Positions 19,685-28,914 of a stretch of DNA of 64,000 nucleotides are shown in pieces. Position numbers and translations under genes: made by a program. Within the stretch, counting starts at the first letter, position 1, and each line of letters starts with the position of its first letter. The notes under the pieces were generated by a model. The model ran no database searches. It was not told where the DNA came from and worked only from the letters and a program-made list of their open reading frames with translations. The stretch comes from Chloroflexus sp. Y-396-1 (GTDB lineage: Bacteria; Chloroflexota; Chloroflexia; Chloroflexales; Chloroflexaceae): assembly GCF_000516515.1 (NCBI RefSeq), contig NZ_KI911784.1:1396881-1460880 (forward strand). The letters are read 5' to 3'.

Positions 19685-20854
19685 ATGGAGTACGAGCACA
19701 GTGCAGAGATCAAAATGTTCCGCCAGACGGTACGTGAGTTCGTAGACAAGGAGATTCGGCCAATTGCCCGCGCTATCGATGAAGAAGAGCGGGTACCTTT
19801 TGAAACGATGAAGAAAGCGGCCGAATTAGGATTACTCGGCGTCCCCTTCCCCGAACGTTATGGTGGGCTTGAGCTGGGCATCACTGGTTACTGTGTGCTC
19901 ATGGAAGAGATCAATCGGGTCTGTGCCAGCCACGCCACTATCATCGGCGCCCATTCGCAATTGGCGGCAATGAGTATCTATCTCGGTGGTACTGAACAGC
20001 AGAAGGAGACATACCTGCGTGCATTGATCGAGGGTCGTAAGTGGGGAGCGTGGGCCTTGACCGAACCTAACGCTGGCTCCGACGCGGCACACATCCAGAC
20101 TACTGCCGAGCGGCACGGCGACGAATGGGTCCTCAACGGGCAGAAGATGTGGATTACGAACGGTAGCTTCGCCGATGTTATCGTGGTCTTTGCTGCAACC
20201 GACAAGAGTCTGGGTGCACGCGGTGGAATTACTGCCTTCATTGTCGAGAAGACGATGCCTGGCTTCCGTGTTGGCAAGGTCGAAGACAAGATGGGGTTGC
20301 GTGCTTCGCATACGGCAAGCCTCTACTTCGAGAATTGTCGCGTTCCAGCCGAAAATGTTCTTGGGCAGGTCGGCATGGGCTTCCCCCTGGCAATGCGTAC
20401 TCTTGACATTGGCCGCTGTGGTCTGGGAGCTAGTAGCATTGGATCGGCTAAAGAAGCCTTTGAGATGAGCCGGCGCTACATGATTGAACGTCACCAGTTT
20501 GGCCGTCCTATTGCTGAATTTCAGGCCCTTCAATTCAAGCTGGCCGAGATGGCGGTCAAACTATACACAATGGAGCAGATCGTTTACGATTGCGCCCGTC
20601 GGGTGGATGCTGGTCAGCAGGCAACGCTTGAAAGCAGTATCGTGAAGCTCTACTGCACCGAAATGGCGAGTCAGATCATCGACGAGGCCATTCAGATTCA
20701 CGGCGGTATGGGCTTCTCACGTGAATTACCGCTCGAGCGGATGTACCGTGATGCACGGGTTACCCGTATCTTCGAGGGCACGAATGAGATTCAGAAGCAC
20801 GTGATTGCCAGTGAGTTGCTCAAGCAAGTCGGGTATAAGATTCGGCTTTATTGA
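19685..20854 (+). CDS. Acyl-CoA dehydrogenase
   Basis: The 389-residue flavoprotein has the family's three parts: an N-terminal helical domain (FRQTVREFVDKEIRPIARAID), the FAD-binding middle (WALTEPNAGSDAAHIQTTAER, KMWITNGSFADVIVVFA) and the C-terminal helices with IHGGMGFSRELPLERMYRDAR and the catalytic base E364 in FEGTNEI. It introduces the alpha-beta double bond in acyl-CoA esters and passes electrons to ETF. Length and motifs fit short-chain or branched-chain enzymes; chain length is not decidable by eye. ATG 19685 follows AAAGGAGAGC; the earlier in-frame ATG (19631) precedes that site. Confidence 0.93.
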   Translation: MEYEHSAEIKMFRQTVREFVDKEIRPIARAIDEEERVPFETMKKAAELGLLGVPFPERYGGLELGITGYCVLMEEINRVCASHATIIGAHSQLAAMSIYLGGTEQQKETYLRALIEGRKWGAWALTEPNAGSDAAHIQTTAERHGDEWVLNGQKMWITNGSFADVIVVFAATDKSLGARGGITAFIVEKTMPGFRVGKVEDKMGLRASHTASLYFENCRVPAENVLGQVGMGFPLAMRTLDIGRCGLGASSIGSAKEAFEMSRRYMIERHQFGRPIAEFQALQFKLAEMAVKLYTMEQIVYDCARRVDAGQQATLESSIVKLYCTEMASQIIDEAIQIHGGMGFSRELPLERMYRDARVTRIFEGTNEIQKHVIASELLKQVGYKIRLY

Positions 20855-21004
20855 GGAATAAGCGTCCATTGAAACATCCGAATCACGGGAGGTAAAGATC
20901 ATCGAAGAACGTCTCTAGCTAGATCGGTATTCTTCCGAGATCGATACCTCCCGTCCCACGCTTTGCAACCTTACCCATCGACACTGAGGGCATCACAATC
21001 ACCG

Positions 21005-21030
21005 TAGGGGCAAGGCACCGCCTTGCCCTA
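21005..21030. repeat. Palindrome TAGGGGCAAGGC / GCCTTGCCCTA
   Basis: Eleven paired bases with one bulged G and an ACC loop, with a GTAG left border, as in the palindrome at 52798. Confidence 0.7.
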
Positions 21031-21097
21031 GCCTTGACCGGTGGGATAAAACCCGTCGATGGATCGAACACGATAGACGCTCAGACTAACGCAAGAC

Positions 21098-21118
21098 GGG
21101 CGCAGCAGCGCTGCGCCC
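21098..21118. repeat. Palindrome GGGCGCAGC / GCTGCGCCC
   Basis: Perfect 9-bp arms, AGC loop. It represents the GCAGC-core subtype, decayed versions of which appear near 4430, 31443-31612, 38610 and 44436. Confidence 0.7.
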
Positions 21119-21248
21119 CGACTAATCTTCTTCTGCCACCTCTAGCAGCCCATCCCCATCGCACCTCAGCAGAACGACGGTACTGTTGCAAGGGCCGTTG
21201 ATCGAGGGGTGGCAAAGCCAGAATTCACCGCCCCTTTATCATCCTCGT

Positions 21249-22226
21249 CTACCGTTCACGCGGGTCGAGCGCATCGCGTAATCCATCTCCCAGGAAGGTA
21301 AACGACAGCATCAGCCCGGCAATCAGGATGACCGGAAAACTGAGTAGCCATGGCCCTGCTGAGAGATTATTGTAGCCCTCTGTGAGCATCACTCCCAGGC
21401 TGGTAGGAAAGGGATTATCTGGATCAAGTGATGGACGCATACCAACGCCGAGAATCGTCAATACCGCTTCAGCACTGATCAATGCCGGAATGCTAAACGA
21501 AGTCGAGACGATAATTGGAGCCATCGTATTAGGTAAGATATGTCGCCACAGAATAGCCAGCGTTGGCACACCAATCGTTCGCGCCGCCTCGACAAACTCT
21601 TTTTCCTTAAGCGACAATACCTGACCGCGCACCAGACGGGCAATACCCGTCCAACTCACCAACGAAACAGCTACAAAAATCAGCAACAGGCCATTAAATG
21701 TCCGACCGAGCCAGGTCTCGCGAAAAGCGGTTGATAAGGCGATGATAAAGAGCAAATCTGGGAACGCAGCAACAATCTCGGTAAACCGCATCAACAGATT
21801 ATCAAGCCATCCACCGGCAAATCCGGCGATCAAGCCTATGGTAACACCAATCAGCAGAATAGCGAACTGTGGTACGATGCCGACAATCAACGAAACGCGA
21901 ATTGCATACATCAGACGCGACAACACATCACGGCCTAACGTATCCGTTCCCAGCAGATGCTCAGGTACACCCATGCGAGCTGGATTATCGGTAACCCAGG
22001 CTGGTGGCCGCAAACTGTTATTTGGAATCTGCTGCACCGGATTATACGGCGCCAGCCACGGGGCAGCAATGGCCACGATAATGTAGAGAACAATTACCAC
22101 CAGGCCGATGACTGCCGCACGATTACGTAACAAACGACGCAGTGCATCCGACCATAAACTTCGTGGTTTAGTGTTCAGATTCTGGAGATCAATCGGGTTC
22201 GTCAACGGCTTAGCCGATGAAGTCAC
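21249..22226 (-). CDS. Peptide/nickel-type ABC transporter permease (DppC/OppC family)
   Basis: This 325-residue inner-membrane permease has an N-terminal OppC-like region (LWSDALRRLLRNRAAVIGLVV), about six membrane helices, the family block GTDTLGRDVLSRLMYAIRVSL, and the EAA loop EFVEAARTIGVPTLAILWRHILPN that contacts the ATPases. It is the last of three co-directional genes (binding protein, DppB-like, DppC-like); the stop of the preceding permease is 12 bases upstream. No ATPase genes follow in the window, so these must be encoded elsewhere. Substrate probably peptides, not proven. Confidence 0.9.
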   Translation of the reverse strand: MTSSAKPLTNPIDLQNLNTKPRSLWSDALRRLLRNRAAVIGLVVIVLYIIVAIAAPWLAPYNPVQQIPNNSLRPPAWVTDNPARMGVPEHLLGTDTLGRDVLSRLMYAIRVSLIVGIVPQFAILLIGVTIGLIAGFAGGWLDNLLMRFTEIVAAFPDLLFIIALSTAFRETWLGRTFNGLLLIFVAVSLVSWTGIARLVRGQVLSLKEKEFVEAARTIGVPTLAILWRHILPNTMAPIIVSTSFSIPALISAEAVLTILGVGMRPSLDPDNPFPTSLGVMLTEGYNNLSAGPWLLSFPVILIAGLMLSFTFLGDGLRDALDPRER

Positions 22227-22238
22227 ACCTATTCCTCA

Positions 22239-23243
22239 CTACTTATAACTAATCCGCGGATCAAGCACGCCATAGGCAATATCGACCACAAGATTGGCAA
22301 TTCCCAGAAAGAAGACATAAATTAGCGACCCGGCCATAATCATCGAATAGTCACGCTTACCGATAGCGTCAACGAACGTGCGCCCCATACCGGGGACTTG
22401 AAAGATGGTCTCAACAAACAACGTACCGGTGATCAAGCCTGCTAGCGCTGGACCCAAAATCGTCACTACCGGCAGCAGCGAATTTTTTAGCATATGGCGC
22501 CAAATAATAACCCAATCTGACAAACCCTTTGCCTGCGCAGTACGAATATAGTCTTGTCGCTTCACTTCAAGCACACTGGCGCGCGTGAGGCGGGCAATAA
22601 ATGCCATGCTAGTCGATCCCAATGCCACCGTTGGCAAGACCCACGGTTTAACAGGATCGCTCCAATCGGGGATAACGGTAAACCAGTTGAGAATCACGGC
22701 AAATACAATGACGAGAATCAAACTAGTTATTAACGTCCCCAAGGCCACGAAGATAGTCGACGACAGCGAAAGAAGATAGTCAAGCCAACTATTCTGGCGT
22801 AACGCTGCCAGCACACCGAGCGGAATACCAAACACGACAGCAAATGCCAGGGCCTGCAAGCCCAACCGCGCTGAGTAATAAAACTTACTTGGTCGTGATG
22901 GTGTTCCTTCAAACAGTTCCTGTTGTACTGTTCGTGCGCCACGGGAAGCGTAGGTTGGCCCCAAATTCCCGGCAATTGCCCCCCACTGGATCTGCCATTG
23001 GCCGGTTCGTGGGTCAGGCACAACATCAAAAAACATATAGCGGGTAAATTGGCGCCAGAACGGAAGGTCCATGCCAAAACGTTCGCGCAAGATGGCTTCA
23101 ACCCGAGGGGAAAGCTGACGACGTTCAGGTTGAGTGTCAAACGGGCCACCCGGTGTCAGCTTAGCAATGCCAAAGGTAATAAAACCGACTAGTATCAACA
23201 CCGGGATGTTCCATAGAATGCGCCGGATAATGTAGGCAGTCAT
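22239..23243 (-). CDS. Peptide/nickel-type ABC transporter permease (DppB/OppB family)
   Basis: The 334-residue permease begins with the family signature MTAYIIRRILWNIPVLILVGF and carries the EAA loop DYIRTAQAKGLSDWVIIWRHMLKN and the C-terminal YGVLDPRISYK. Between the first helix and the core there is a longer periplasmic insert than usual (about 45-120), with FDVVPDPRTGQWQIQWGAI. The start at 23243 is preferred over an in-frame upstream codon (23288), because the latter would place a GC-rich 11-bp hairpin (23255-23286) inside the reading frame and adds 15 residues before the conserved N-terminus. Confidence 0.9.
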   Translation of the reverse strand: MTAYIIRRILWNIPVLILVGFITFGIAKLTPGGPFDTQPERRQLSPRVEAILRERFGMDLPFWRQFTRYMFFDVVPDPRTGQWQIQWGAIAGNLGPTYASRGARTVQQELFEGTPSRPSKFYYSARLGLQALAFAVVFGIPLGVLAALRQNSWLDYLLSLSSTIFVALGTLITSLILVIVFAVILNWFTVIPDWSDPVKPWVLPTVALGSTSMAFIARLTRASVLEVKRQDYIRTAQAKGLSDWVIIWRHMLKNSLLPVVTILGPALAGLITGTLFVETIFQVPGMGRTFVDAIGKRDYSMIMAGSLIYVFFLGIANLVVDIAYGVLDPRISYK

Positions 23244-23254
23244 AGCGATTACCG

Positions 23255-23286
23255 GGCGGCGCGAGGTGCTTGCTACTCGCGCCGCC
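23255..23286 (-). promoter_or_regulatory. Strong GC hairpin between binding-protein and permease genes
   Basis: GGCGGCGCGAG and CTCGCGCCGCC form a perfect 11-bp stem with a 10-base loop. No T-tract follows in the operon direction. Such hairpins after ABC binding-protein genes usually protect the upstream mRNA and lower permease expression. Confidence 0.7.
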
Positions 23287-23308
23287 AATGCGGCGTCAGT
23301 GACGCCAA

Positions 23309-25045
23309 TTAAGGTTGAACATCAACATTAGGCAGGTTGAAGAAGCCAAGCCAGTAATCGATTGGAGTAATAGTATCGGGTGTTACTCCCTTGACGTATG
23401 GCTTCACTAAGACTGGACCGCCGTTGTTGAGCATGAAGACAACGGGCGCATCCTCAACCAGGATCCGCTGAGCCTGGGCATATAGCTCAGCCCGTCGCAC
23501 CGGGTCTTGCTCGACATCGGCCTGACGCACCAACTCATCGAGTTGTGGATTCGAGTAGTTGACGCGCGCACTCAGCAAGCCGTTCGTCTGGAAGAGTGAA
23601 ATCCAGTTCTGCGGATCGGGATAGTCAGCGCACCAGCCGAGCGAGAACATCTGCGGCGGATTATCTTTAGTCGCAGCGGCAAAGGCCGTCGGATCGATTG
23701 GATCGAGGATAACATCAATGCCCAGATTCTGCTTGAACTGGTTTGCTACCCACTCGAAGCGCGCATTATTGCGTGCCGTACCTGAGTAAGTTAGCCGAAT
23801 CTCCGGCAAGCCCTGACCGTTGGGATACCCGGCTTCGGCAAGCGTCTGCTTTGCTTTTTCGGGGTTGAACTCCCACAACCTCAAATCAGGCTGGTAGCCA
23901 GGAAAACCAGGCGGAATGAAGCTGTAGGTTGGTGTACCCAGACCCTGGAAAACATCGCGCACATACGCTTCGCGGTCAAGTGCCTGAGCAAAGGCTTGAC
24001 GCACCAGCTTGTTGTCAAAGGGTGGTTTGGCGAGATTAAAACCGAAGTAGAAGGTACACGATCCAGGCACATCAATCGTCTGCTTGCTCAACACGGGATC
24101 AGACTTGACCGTCGCCAGGTCCTCGGCGCCAACGCCAAGGATATCTATCTCACCATTCTGATAGGCCTGGAAGGCAACCTGACCGTCGGTGATCATATAG
24201 TACTCAACCCGTTTGAGCTTTACCGGACCGAGTGGGCCGACATAGTAGGGATTCGGCTCCCACACCGCCTTACTATCGTGTTCCCACTCTTTGAGGACGA
24301 ACGGCCCATTCCCGACATAGTTTTCGGGGTAATACCACCAGTCATCACCCTTGGCCACATCCTCTTCACGTACTGGGGCGCCGATCCACAGCGCAGCCAT
24401 ACTCAGGAAGTAAGGAGCTGGCGCAACTAGCTCGATCTGGAGCGTGTAATCATCAAGCGCCTTGACGCCGAATTCATCACGCAGCTTATCAAGATCGAGC
24501 TTCATAACTTCTTCCATCGATAGACCCTGGCACGCGGCGGCGCTGTACTCGCTGTAACCCTTGATAATACCACACGGCAACGACTGGTACTCACCGGCTG
24601 TTTCCGGATCGGCCAACCGCTTCCAGGCATATTCAAAATTGTAAGCAGTGAGTGGGGTACCATCGCTGTACTTGCCATCGCGCCGCAGGGTAAAGGTGTA
24701 AACCTTCCCGTCTTCCGAAACATCGACCTTTTCAGCAGCGCCAGGAATCGGGTTCATATCGAGATCGAAGGTCATCAGAGCCTGATAGGCCATCATGATG
24801 AACTGAATCTCGTTGACGAAGCTCGCCTTCTGCGGATCGATATTGTCTGGTTCAGAGCCAGTAACCAGGCGAAGTACACCAGGTTGAGCAGTACCAACAA
24901 CCGGAGCCGCTGTCGGTTGGGCAGCCGGTGCCGTGGTTGGCTGCGTATCAGGAGCTGAACCGCCACCGCAGGCCGCTAAAATGGGCAATAGTATGCCAAA
25001 TAGCAGAGCCAGGGCAAATGGATGACGCCAGCGTAGGAGATTCAT
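23309..25045 (-). CDS. Peptide ABC transporter substrate-binding lipoprotein (SBP_bac_5)
   Basis: The 578-residue protein starts with a lipoprotein signal ending LLPILAACGGG, so it should be lipid-anchored after cleavage before the cysteine; a proline/threonine/alanine linker follows. The body is a family 5 binding protein: GSEPDNIDPQKASFVNEI, VYTFTLRRDGKYSDGTPLTAYNFEYAWKR, and NPQLDELVRQADVEQDPVRRAELYAQAQRILVEDAPVVF. It should bind oligopeptides or a related solute for the two downstream permeases. ATG 25045 follows CAAGGAGTGTAAC; an in-frame longer start (25108) lacks such a site and would precede the signal peptide. Confidence 0.9.
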   Translation of the reverse strand: MNLLRWRHPFALALLFGILLPILAACGGGSAPDTQPTTAPAAQPTAAPVVGTAQPGVLRLVTGSEPDNIDPQKASFVNEIQFIMMAYQALMTFDLDMNPIPGAAEKVDVSEDGKVYTFTLRRDGKYSDGTPLTAYNFEYAWKRLADPETAGEYQSLPCGIIKGYSEYSAAACQGLSMEEVMKLDLDKLRDEFGVKALDDYTLQIELVAPAPYFLSMAALWIGAPVREEDVAKGDDWWYYPENYVGNGPFVLKEWEHDSKAVWEPNPYYVGPLGPVKLKRVEYYMITDGQVAFQAYQNGEIDILGVGAEDLATVKSDPVLSKQTIDVPGSCTFYFGFNLAKPPFDNKLVRQAFAQALDREAYVRDVFQGLGTPTYSFIPPGFPGYQPDLRLWEFNPEKAKQTLAEAGYPNGQGLPEIRLTYSGTARNNARFEWVANQFKQNLGIDVILDPIDPTAFAAATKDNPPQMFSLGWCADYPDPQNWISLFQTNGLLSARVNYSNPQLDELVRQADVEQDPVRRAELYAQAQRILVEDAPVVFMLNNGGPVLVKPYVKGVTPDTITPIDYWLGFFNLPNVDVQP

Positions 25046-25377
25046 TGTTACACTCCTTGGAGTATCTGTGAGGCGAAAGACAGTCTTACCGGCCAGAAAA
25101 CCGAACACCTGTTAAACCAGACCCTCGTGTCGTGAATCTTGAGGATCAGTGAACACAGAGCCGCTACAATGCTATAAAGCACCTCCTTTCTGATCTGTTG
25201 CGATACGAACTCTTCTGTGTCCAACTATTACCTGTGTGTGGCAGTGATCGTAACACGTTTCGCAAATACTTGTCAAGACAAAGAATACAATTGGAAGAAT
25301 TGAAGAAGAGGTAGGGGTAGATTTTGAACCCATCTCTAGCGCGTGCCAGAGATTGGATTGCTCAGGTCACGTTCCGT
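25046..25377. other. Leader and promoter region of the dpp operon
   Basis: About 330 bases. It holds the promoter at 25247-25276 and a leader of about 195 bases. AGAAAGGAGGTG around 25180-25192 looks like a ribosome site, but the only codon after it touches the motif, so no upstream ORF is called. Confidence 0.5.
25247..25276 (-). promoter_or_regulatory. Sigma-70 promoter for the dpp-type operon
   Basis: On the minus strand TTGACA (25276-25271) is followed after 18 bases by TACGAT (25252-25247). The -35 is consensus and the -10 matches four of six. Confidence 0.6.
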
Positions 25378-26313
25378 TCAAACACGCGCTCGTAGCACCG
25401 CAGCAGCAGCAATGATAAAAAATATCTGTACTCCCACCGAAAATCCCTGCCAGAGACGCGCAGCCAATGGGCTACGCCGGTAGACGATCAAACCAGCGAG
25501 TACATTAACCAACGACGTAAGGAAGGCGGCAATAGGTAGAAAAAAGATGCGAACGCGGGGAACCAGTTCTGCAGCCGCCCCGATCTGATCACCGCGCCAT
25601 TCAATTTCGGCAGGTAATGCAGGATAGATGACGGCTAACGCTCCAAACAGGAGCAAGTTTAAGGTTAAAGTGACCAATAGCAGGCGACGAATCACCGAAT
25701 CGGCCCAAAAGTCGTACACTAGGAAATGGGCAACGTGAATCCCCGGTGTGAGAGTCTGGACAGCACCCAAACGGCGTCGCTGTTCTAGTTCTTGAACAAA
25801 GGCCTCCTGATCAACCGGTGAGATCGCATACGCCTCTTGACCAACGTAAATGACAAGAGCTTCTGCCAGAGGACGGGTAGTGAAGCGATGGATGGTGATA
25901 CCATCGCGGGTTTTGACGCGGCCATGATAGTAGCCAATGCTGCCCAGGGCAGTCTGCCAGTTGCCAATAGCGAGGGCGCCCTGATCGATCCGTTCTATCA
26001 GATGCAGTGGAATGACAGCCCGACTGCCCAACCAGTGGATGTAGAGTCCGTTCCGGTCGATTCCGTACTGTAGGGTTAATGCAGCCCCCAGCCGATATAA
26101 AAATGCACCGGCCAGAACAAGCAAACCAAGGGCCAATACCGCCTCGGCAAAAAACCAGCCGTCAATCGGCCATTGTTCAGGGGAAGCAGCGGTTACGCGC
26201 GAAAACAGTTTGGTAAACACCCCGATCCCTCCCGCCAAGCTACCGAGGGCGAGAGCAAGTGCAATCCAGATTCGTGATGATGGGAGCGGACGCCAGCGTT
26301 GCATAAGCATCAT
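25378..26313 (-). CDS. Membrane protein with bacterial PH-like domain
   Basis: About 311 residues with two hydrophobic segments near the start, two more after about residue 200 and one at the C-terminus. Between them lies a beta-rich region (YGIDRNGLYIHWLGSRAVIPLHLIERIDQG … GRVKTRDGITIHRFTTRPLAEALVIYVG) resembling bacterial PH domains of the bPH_5 type. Function unknown. The start is uncertain: ATGs at 26313, 26310 and 26304 sit directly behind an 11-bp hairpin, and none has a clear ribosome site. It follows the PPIase gene and is probably the last gene of the rpsF operon or expressed weakly from it. Confidence 0.65.
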   Translation of the reverse strand: MMLMQRWRPLPSSRIWIALALALGSLAGGIGVFTKLFSRVTAASPEQWPIDGWFFAEAVLALGLLVLAGAFLYRLGAALTLQYGIDRNGLYIHWLGSRAVIPLHLIERIDQGALAIGNWQTALGSIGYYHGRVKTRDGITIHRFTTRPLAEALVIYVGQEAYAISPVDQEAFVQELEQRRRLGAVQTLTPGIHVAHFLVYDFWADSVIRRLLLVTLTLNLLLFGALAVIYPALPAEIEWRGDQIGAAAELVPRVRIFFLPIAAFLTSLVNVLAGLIVYRRSPLAARLWQGFSVGVQIFFIIAAAAVLRARV

Positions 26314-26341
26314 GCGTGCCGAAGCCAAGACTTCGGCACGC
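26314..26341 (-). promoter_or_regulatory. Perfect 11-bp hairpin between PPIase and PH-protein genes
   Basis: GCGTGCCGAAG and CTTCGGCACGC pair with a 6-base loop, starting seven bases after the PPIase stop (operon direction) and ending at the next start codon. No T-tract follows. It may limit read-through or translation of the downstream gene. Confidence 0.6.
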
Positions 26342-26347
26342 GCTAGA

Positions 26348-27898
26348 CTATGGAACAGTCGTTGTTGATGTTGGGGTCGGTGTTCCTTCCGCAGTCGGCT
26401 CTTCAGGTATTTCCGCAGTTGGGGCCAATGTCGGCGTTGGGAACGGAGTGGGCGGGCCAGGCAGATACGTTGGCACCGGCGTCGGAATCGGCTGGGTTGG
26501 CACGGGCGTTAAGGTTGGTGTCGGCTCGGGGAAACGCCGGACATCAGCAGCAGCGCGCTGCTCGGCCATCCAACGGTCAAAGGCTTCAGTGCGGGCCTTC
26601 TGTAACTGATCCTCTCGCGAAGGGATCGTCTGATCGATGACTTCCAGGATATGCCAGCCAAACTGCGTGCGGATCGGCTCACTGATCTGATTGACCGATA
26701 GGCTGAAGGCGGCTGTCACCAATTCAGGTGGATAGGTCGCACCATTATCGGCGAAACCATTGCGATCAAACGAACCGATGTCACCACCATTCTCGCGCGA
26801 TCCAATATCATCAGAACGTTCTGCAGCCAGGGTTGCGAAATCAGCACCGTTGCGTAACCGGACTACAATGTCTTGCGCAGCAGGCAATGCGGCTGCAAAT
26901 GCGGCCTCGATTTGCTCAGCAGTCGCTTCAGCAGGCAGCTTCACTGCCACCAAAATCTGACGCGCTCTTACCCGCTCCGGCTCTGCGCTATACGTGAACC
27001 CATCTTCAGGCACCAGACGAGCCTGAATCTGGTCATTGAGCAAGCGTTCACGGTATTGTTCGAGCAGCGCCTGTCGAAACTCATCTTTGGTCAGCTCAGG
27101 CTGCCGCTCGGTCACCACCAGTTCAAGTTCGTAACGACGGTAGATTTCATCGACAATCTGGTCAAACTGTACTCGCGCCTCAGCCGGTAGCGGAGTTGGT
27201 TCAGGAGTAAAGGTTGGGAACGGCGTCGGTGTCGGTTCTGGCGTAGGTGTTGGGCCGCCGGGCGTTGGTGATGGTGTAGCAGTCGGTTCAGAGGTGGCTG
27301 TCGCTGCCGGATCAATAGTTGGCTCTGGCGTAACATTTGGATCTGGCGTTGGTGTAGGTGGAGGAAGTGGTGGAATAAAGATAAATCCGAGATCGGCTAC
27401 AATATTCTGAATGATCTCATTATCACTCACCACAATTCCAAACTCACCGGCAGCCCGTTGCTTGAGCTGACGGTCGATCCATTCTGAAACCACCTGCTGA
27501 TCAACCTCTGCACGGCGCAAGGCTCGAATTTGTTGATCGATCACAATACTCCGCCCCTGAAATTGCTGGGCAATTTGCGGATTATTGCCGAAAAGGTCGA
27601 GCAATTGAAAGTTCTGAATAATCTGGCGTGCATAGGCGATCCGCTGTTCACGCCAGTAATCGCTACGGGTCAAGGTAACAGAACCAACCTGAGCGACAGG
27701 TCGGCTGGGAATCCAGAGCTGTTCGTAGGCCAAACCACTCACCACAGCCAGTAACGCAATCGCGATGGCAGTGGCAGTGACGATGATAATCAGACGTTGA
27801 CGACGCTCTTCTTCTAAACGACGACGCGATGGACGGCGCGGCGCAGGAGTTTGCGCCGATGACGGAGCGCTTCGTGGCGGTTTGGGTGTTTGTGACAT
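26348..27898 (-). CDS. Membrane-anchored peptidyl-prolyl isomerase (SurA/PrsA-like, parvulin domain)
   Basis: The 516-residue protein has a basic cytoplasmic tail (to about 35), one membrane segment (about 36-58), and a SurA-like N-domain (about 65-170). A long Pro/Thr-rich linker (about 178-240) follows, then more chaperone helices and a PpiC rotamase domain (about 305-425; [42 protein letters not shown]). A second Pro/Thr tail closes the protein. It should fold secreted proteins outside the membrane. It starts three bases after the ssb stop, so the two are translationally coupled, an unusual continuation of an rpsF-ssb operon. Confidence 0.87.
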   Translation of the reverse strand: MSQTPKPPRSAPSSAQTPAPRRPSRRRLEEERRQRLIIIVTATAIAIALLAVVSGLAYEQLWIPSRPVAQVGSVTLTRSDYWREQRIAYARQIIQNFQLLDLFGNNPQIAQQFQGRSIVIDQQIRALRRAEVDQQVVSEWIDRQLKQRAAGEFGIVVSDNEIIQNIVADLGFIFIPPLPPPTPTPDPNVTPEPTIDPAATATSEPTATPSPTPGGPTPTPEPTPTPFPTFTPEPTPLPAEARVQFDQIVDEIYRRYELELVVTERQPELTKDEFRQALLEQYRERLLNDQIQARLVPEDGFTYSAEPERVRARQILVAVKLPAEATAEQIEAAFAAALPAAQDIVVRLRNGADFATLAAERSDDIGSRENGGDIGSFDRNGFADNGATYPPELVTAAFSLSVNQISEPIRTQFGWHILEVIDQTIPSREDQLQKARTEAFDRWMAEQRAAADVRRFPEPTPTLTPVPTQPIPTPVPTYLPGPPTPFPTPTLAPTAEIPEEPTAEGTPTPTSTTTVP

Positions 27899-27901
27899 AG
27901 G

Positions 27902-28318
27902 CTAAAACGGAATATCATCATCACCAATATCCGGCGGCGGTTCACGATGAGGGCTACGTGATGGATCGTCGATACGTGATGAACGTTGATCAAGCAAAAT
28001 CATATCCTGCATCACGACCTCAAGTCGTGAACGGGCTTGGCCAGTCTGCGCATCTGTCCACGTTCGCGTTTGCAAACGTCCCTCGATATAGACTCGTGCA
28101 CCACGACCGAGATATTGGTGACAGATTTCAGCCAATCGATTCCAGGCAACGACATTAAACCATTCGGTCTCTTCGTGCAAATCACCATTCTGGTCACGCC
28201 ATTGGTGACTAGCCGCAACGCGAAAGGTAGCGACCGGCGTGCCGGCGGCAGTGTGACGAAATTCAGGGTCGGCGCCAAGGCGACCAATGATTAAAATCTT
28301 ATTTAAATCACGTGCCAT
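27902..28318 (-). CDS. ssb: Single-stranded DNA-binding protein
   Basis: The 138-residue protein has the SSB OB-fold (MARDLNKILIIGRLGADPEFR, FRVAASHQW, EWFNVVAWNRLAEICHQYLGRGARVYIEGRLQTRTW), a short flexible tail, and the acidic tip DDDIPF that recruits repair and replication partners. ATG 28318 follows GGGGGAAACGCC; the longer in-frame ORF begins 14 codons earlier without support. It lies 53 bases after rpsF in the usual rpsF-ssb order, but rpsR and rplI do not follow. Confidence 0.95.
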   Translation of the reverse strand: MARDLNKILIIGRLGADPEFRHTAAGTPVATFRVAASHQWRDQNGDLHEETEWFNVVAWNRLAEICHQYLGRGARVYIEGRLQTRTWTDAQTGQARSRLEVVMQDMILLDQRSSRIDDPSRSPHREPPPDIGDDDIPF

Positions 28319-28371
28319 GGCGTTTCCCCCTATCTGTCGCGTGCTCTGCCGCTGACACACCGGTCTGGCAG

Positions 28372-28788
28372 CTACGCCTCACTCGATGTCTCCGTTGTTT
28401 CCGTGGCCGCCGATTCGACGGTTTCAACCGGCTCGGTACGAATCGGTTTTTCGTCCACCAGTACCAGGAGGTGACGAAGAATGTTGTCATTCAACCGGAT
28501 CGCCCGATCTAGCTCGGCAACTTTGGCAGCGCTCAACTCGAGGGTGAAAAAGACGTAATAACCCTCAGTGAACTTGCGCCGGCTGGCTTCGCCAGTCACA
28601 TATTCACGGATGGGGTACGCCAGCTTCCGACGGCCCCACGGCGACGACTGGCTCACAGTGTAGACTTGTCCGCCAAGCTGTTCGACCGTCTGCTTAATGC
28701 GGTCGATGTTGGCAGGAATGCCCTCTTCGTTTGCGTACAACGGATTGATGATGATGACAAGTTCGTACTTTCGACGACGATCGCGCAC
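28372..28788 (-). CDS. rpsF: 30S ribosomal protein S6
   Basis: The 138-residue protein has the S6 fold: RKYELVIIINPLYANEEG, the middle GRRKLAYPIREYVTGEA, and YYVFFTLELSAAKVAELDRAIRLNDNILRHLLVLVD. A glutamate/threonine-rich tail (about 118-138) extends beyond the conserved core. It binds 16S rRNA with S18 in the platform of the small subunit. GAGGAGGATTTTGTGCGCGATC lies upstream (AGGAGG about ten bases before the start). First gene of the rpsF-ssb-PPIase transcript. Confidence 0.95.
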   Translation of the reverse strand: MRDRRRKYELVIIINPLYANEEGIPANIDRIKQTVEQLGGQVYTVSQSSPWGRRKLAYPIREYVTGEASRRKFTEGYYVFFTLELSAAKVAELDRAIRLNDNILRHLLVLVDEKPIRTEPVETVESAATETTETSSEA

Positions 28789-28905
28789 AAAATCCTCCTC
28801 TGGTGACGTTTCGCTCAGCGTGCAGCCGGCAGCGCGTTCCGACCGTGTGGCGAAACAGAAAGACTAATGGGAGCATCCTGTAACACTCCCTCGTAACATC
28901 AAGCG

Positions 28906-28914
28906 ATTATAACA
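28906..28914 (-). promoter_or_regulatory. Extended -10 promoter for rpsF operon
   Basis: On the minus strand TGTTATAAT gives a consensus TATAAT with a TGn extension, about 118 bases before the rpsF start. No convincing -35 is present. The leader contains GGGAG…CTCCC inverted sequence at 28868-28890. Confidence 0.6.

Larger units (their letters stand above)
20855..21248. other. Convergent intergenic region with two palindromes
   Basis: About 390 bases between the acyl-CoA dehydrogenase and the dpp operon end. Apart from the palindromes at 21005 and 21098 no gene or RNA is visible. An imperfect hairpin near 21207-21236 (AGGGGTGG…CCGCCCCT) could terminate the dpp transcript. Confidence 0.45.

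Noticed and set aside
25046-25192. Upstream ORF in the dpp leader after AGGAGGTG
   Set aside because: The only start codon overlaps the ribosome-site-like motif, leaving no spacing, and the 45-codon product has no recognisable character.
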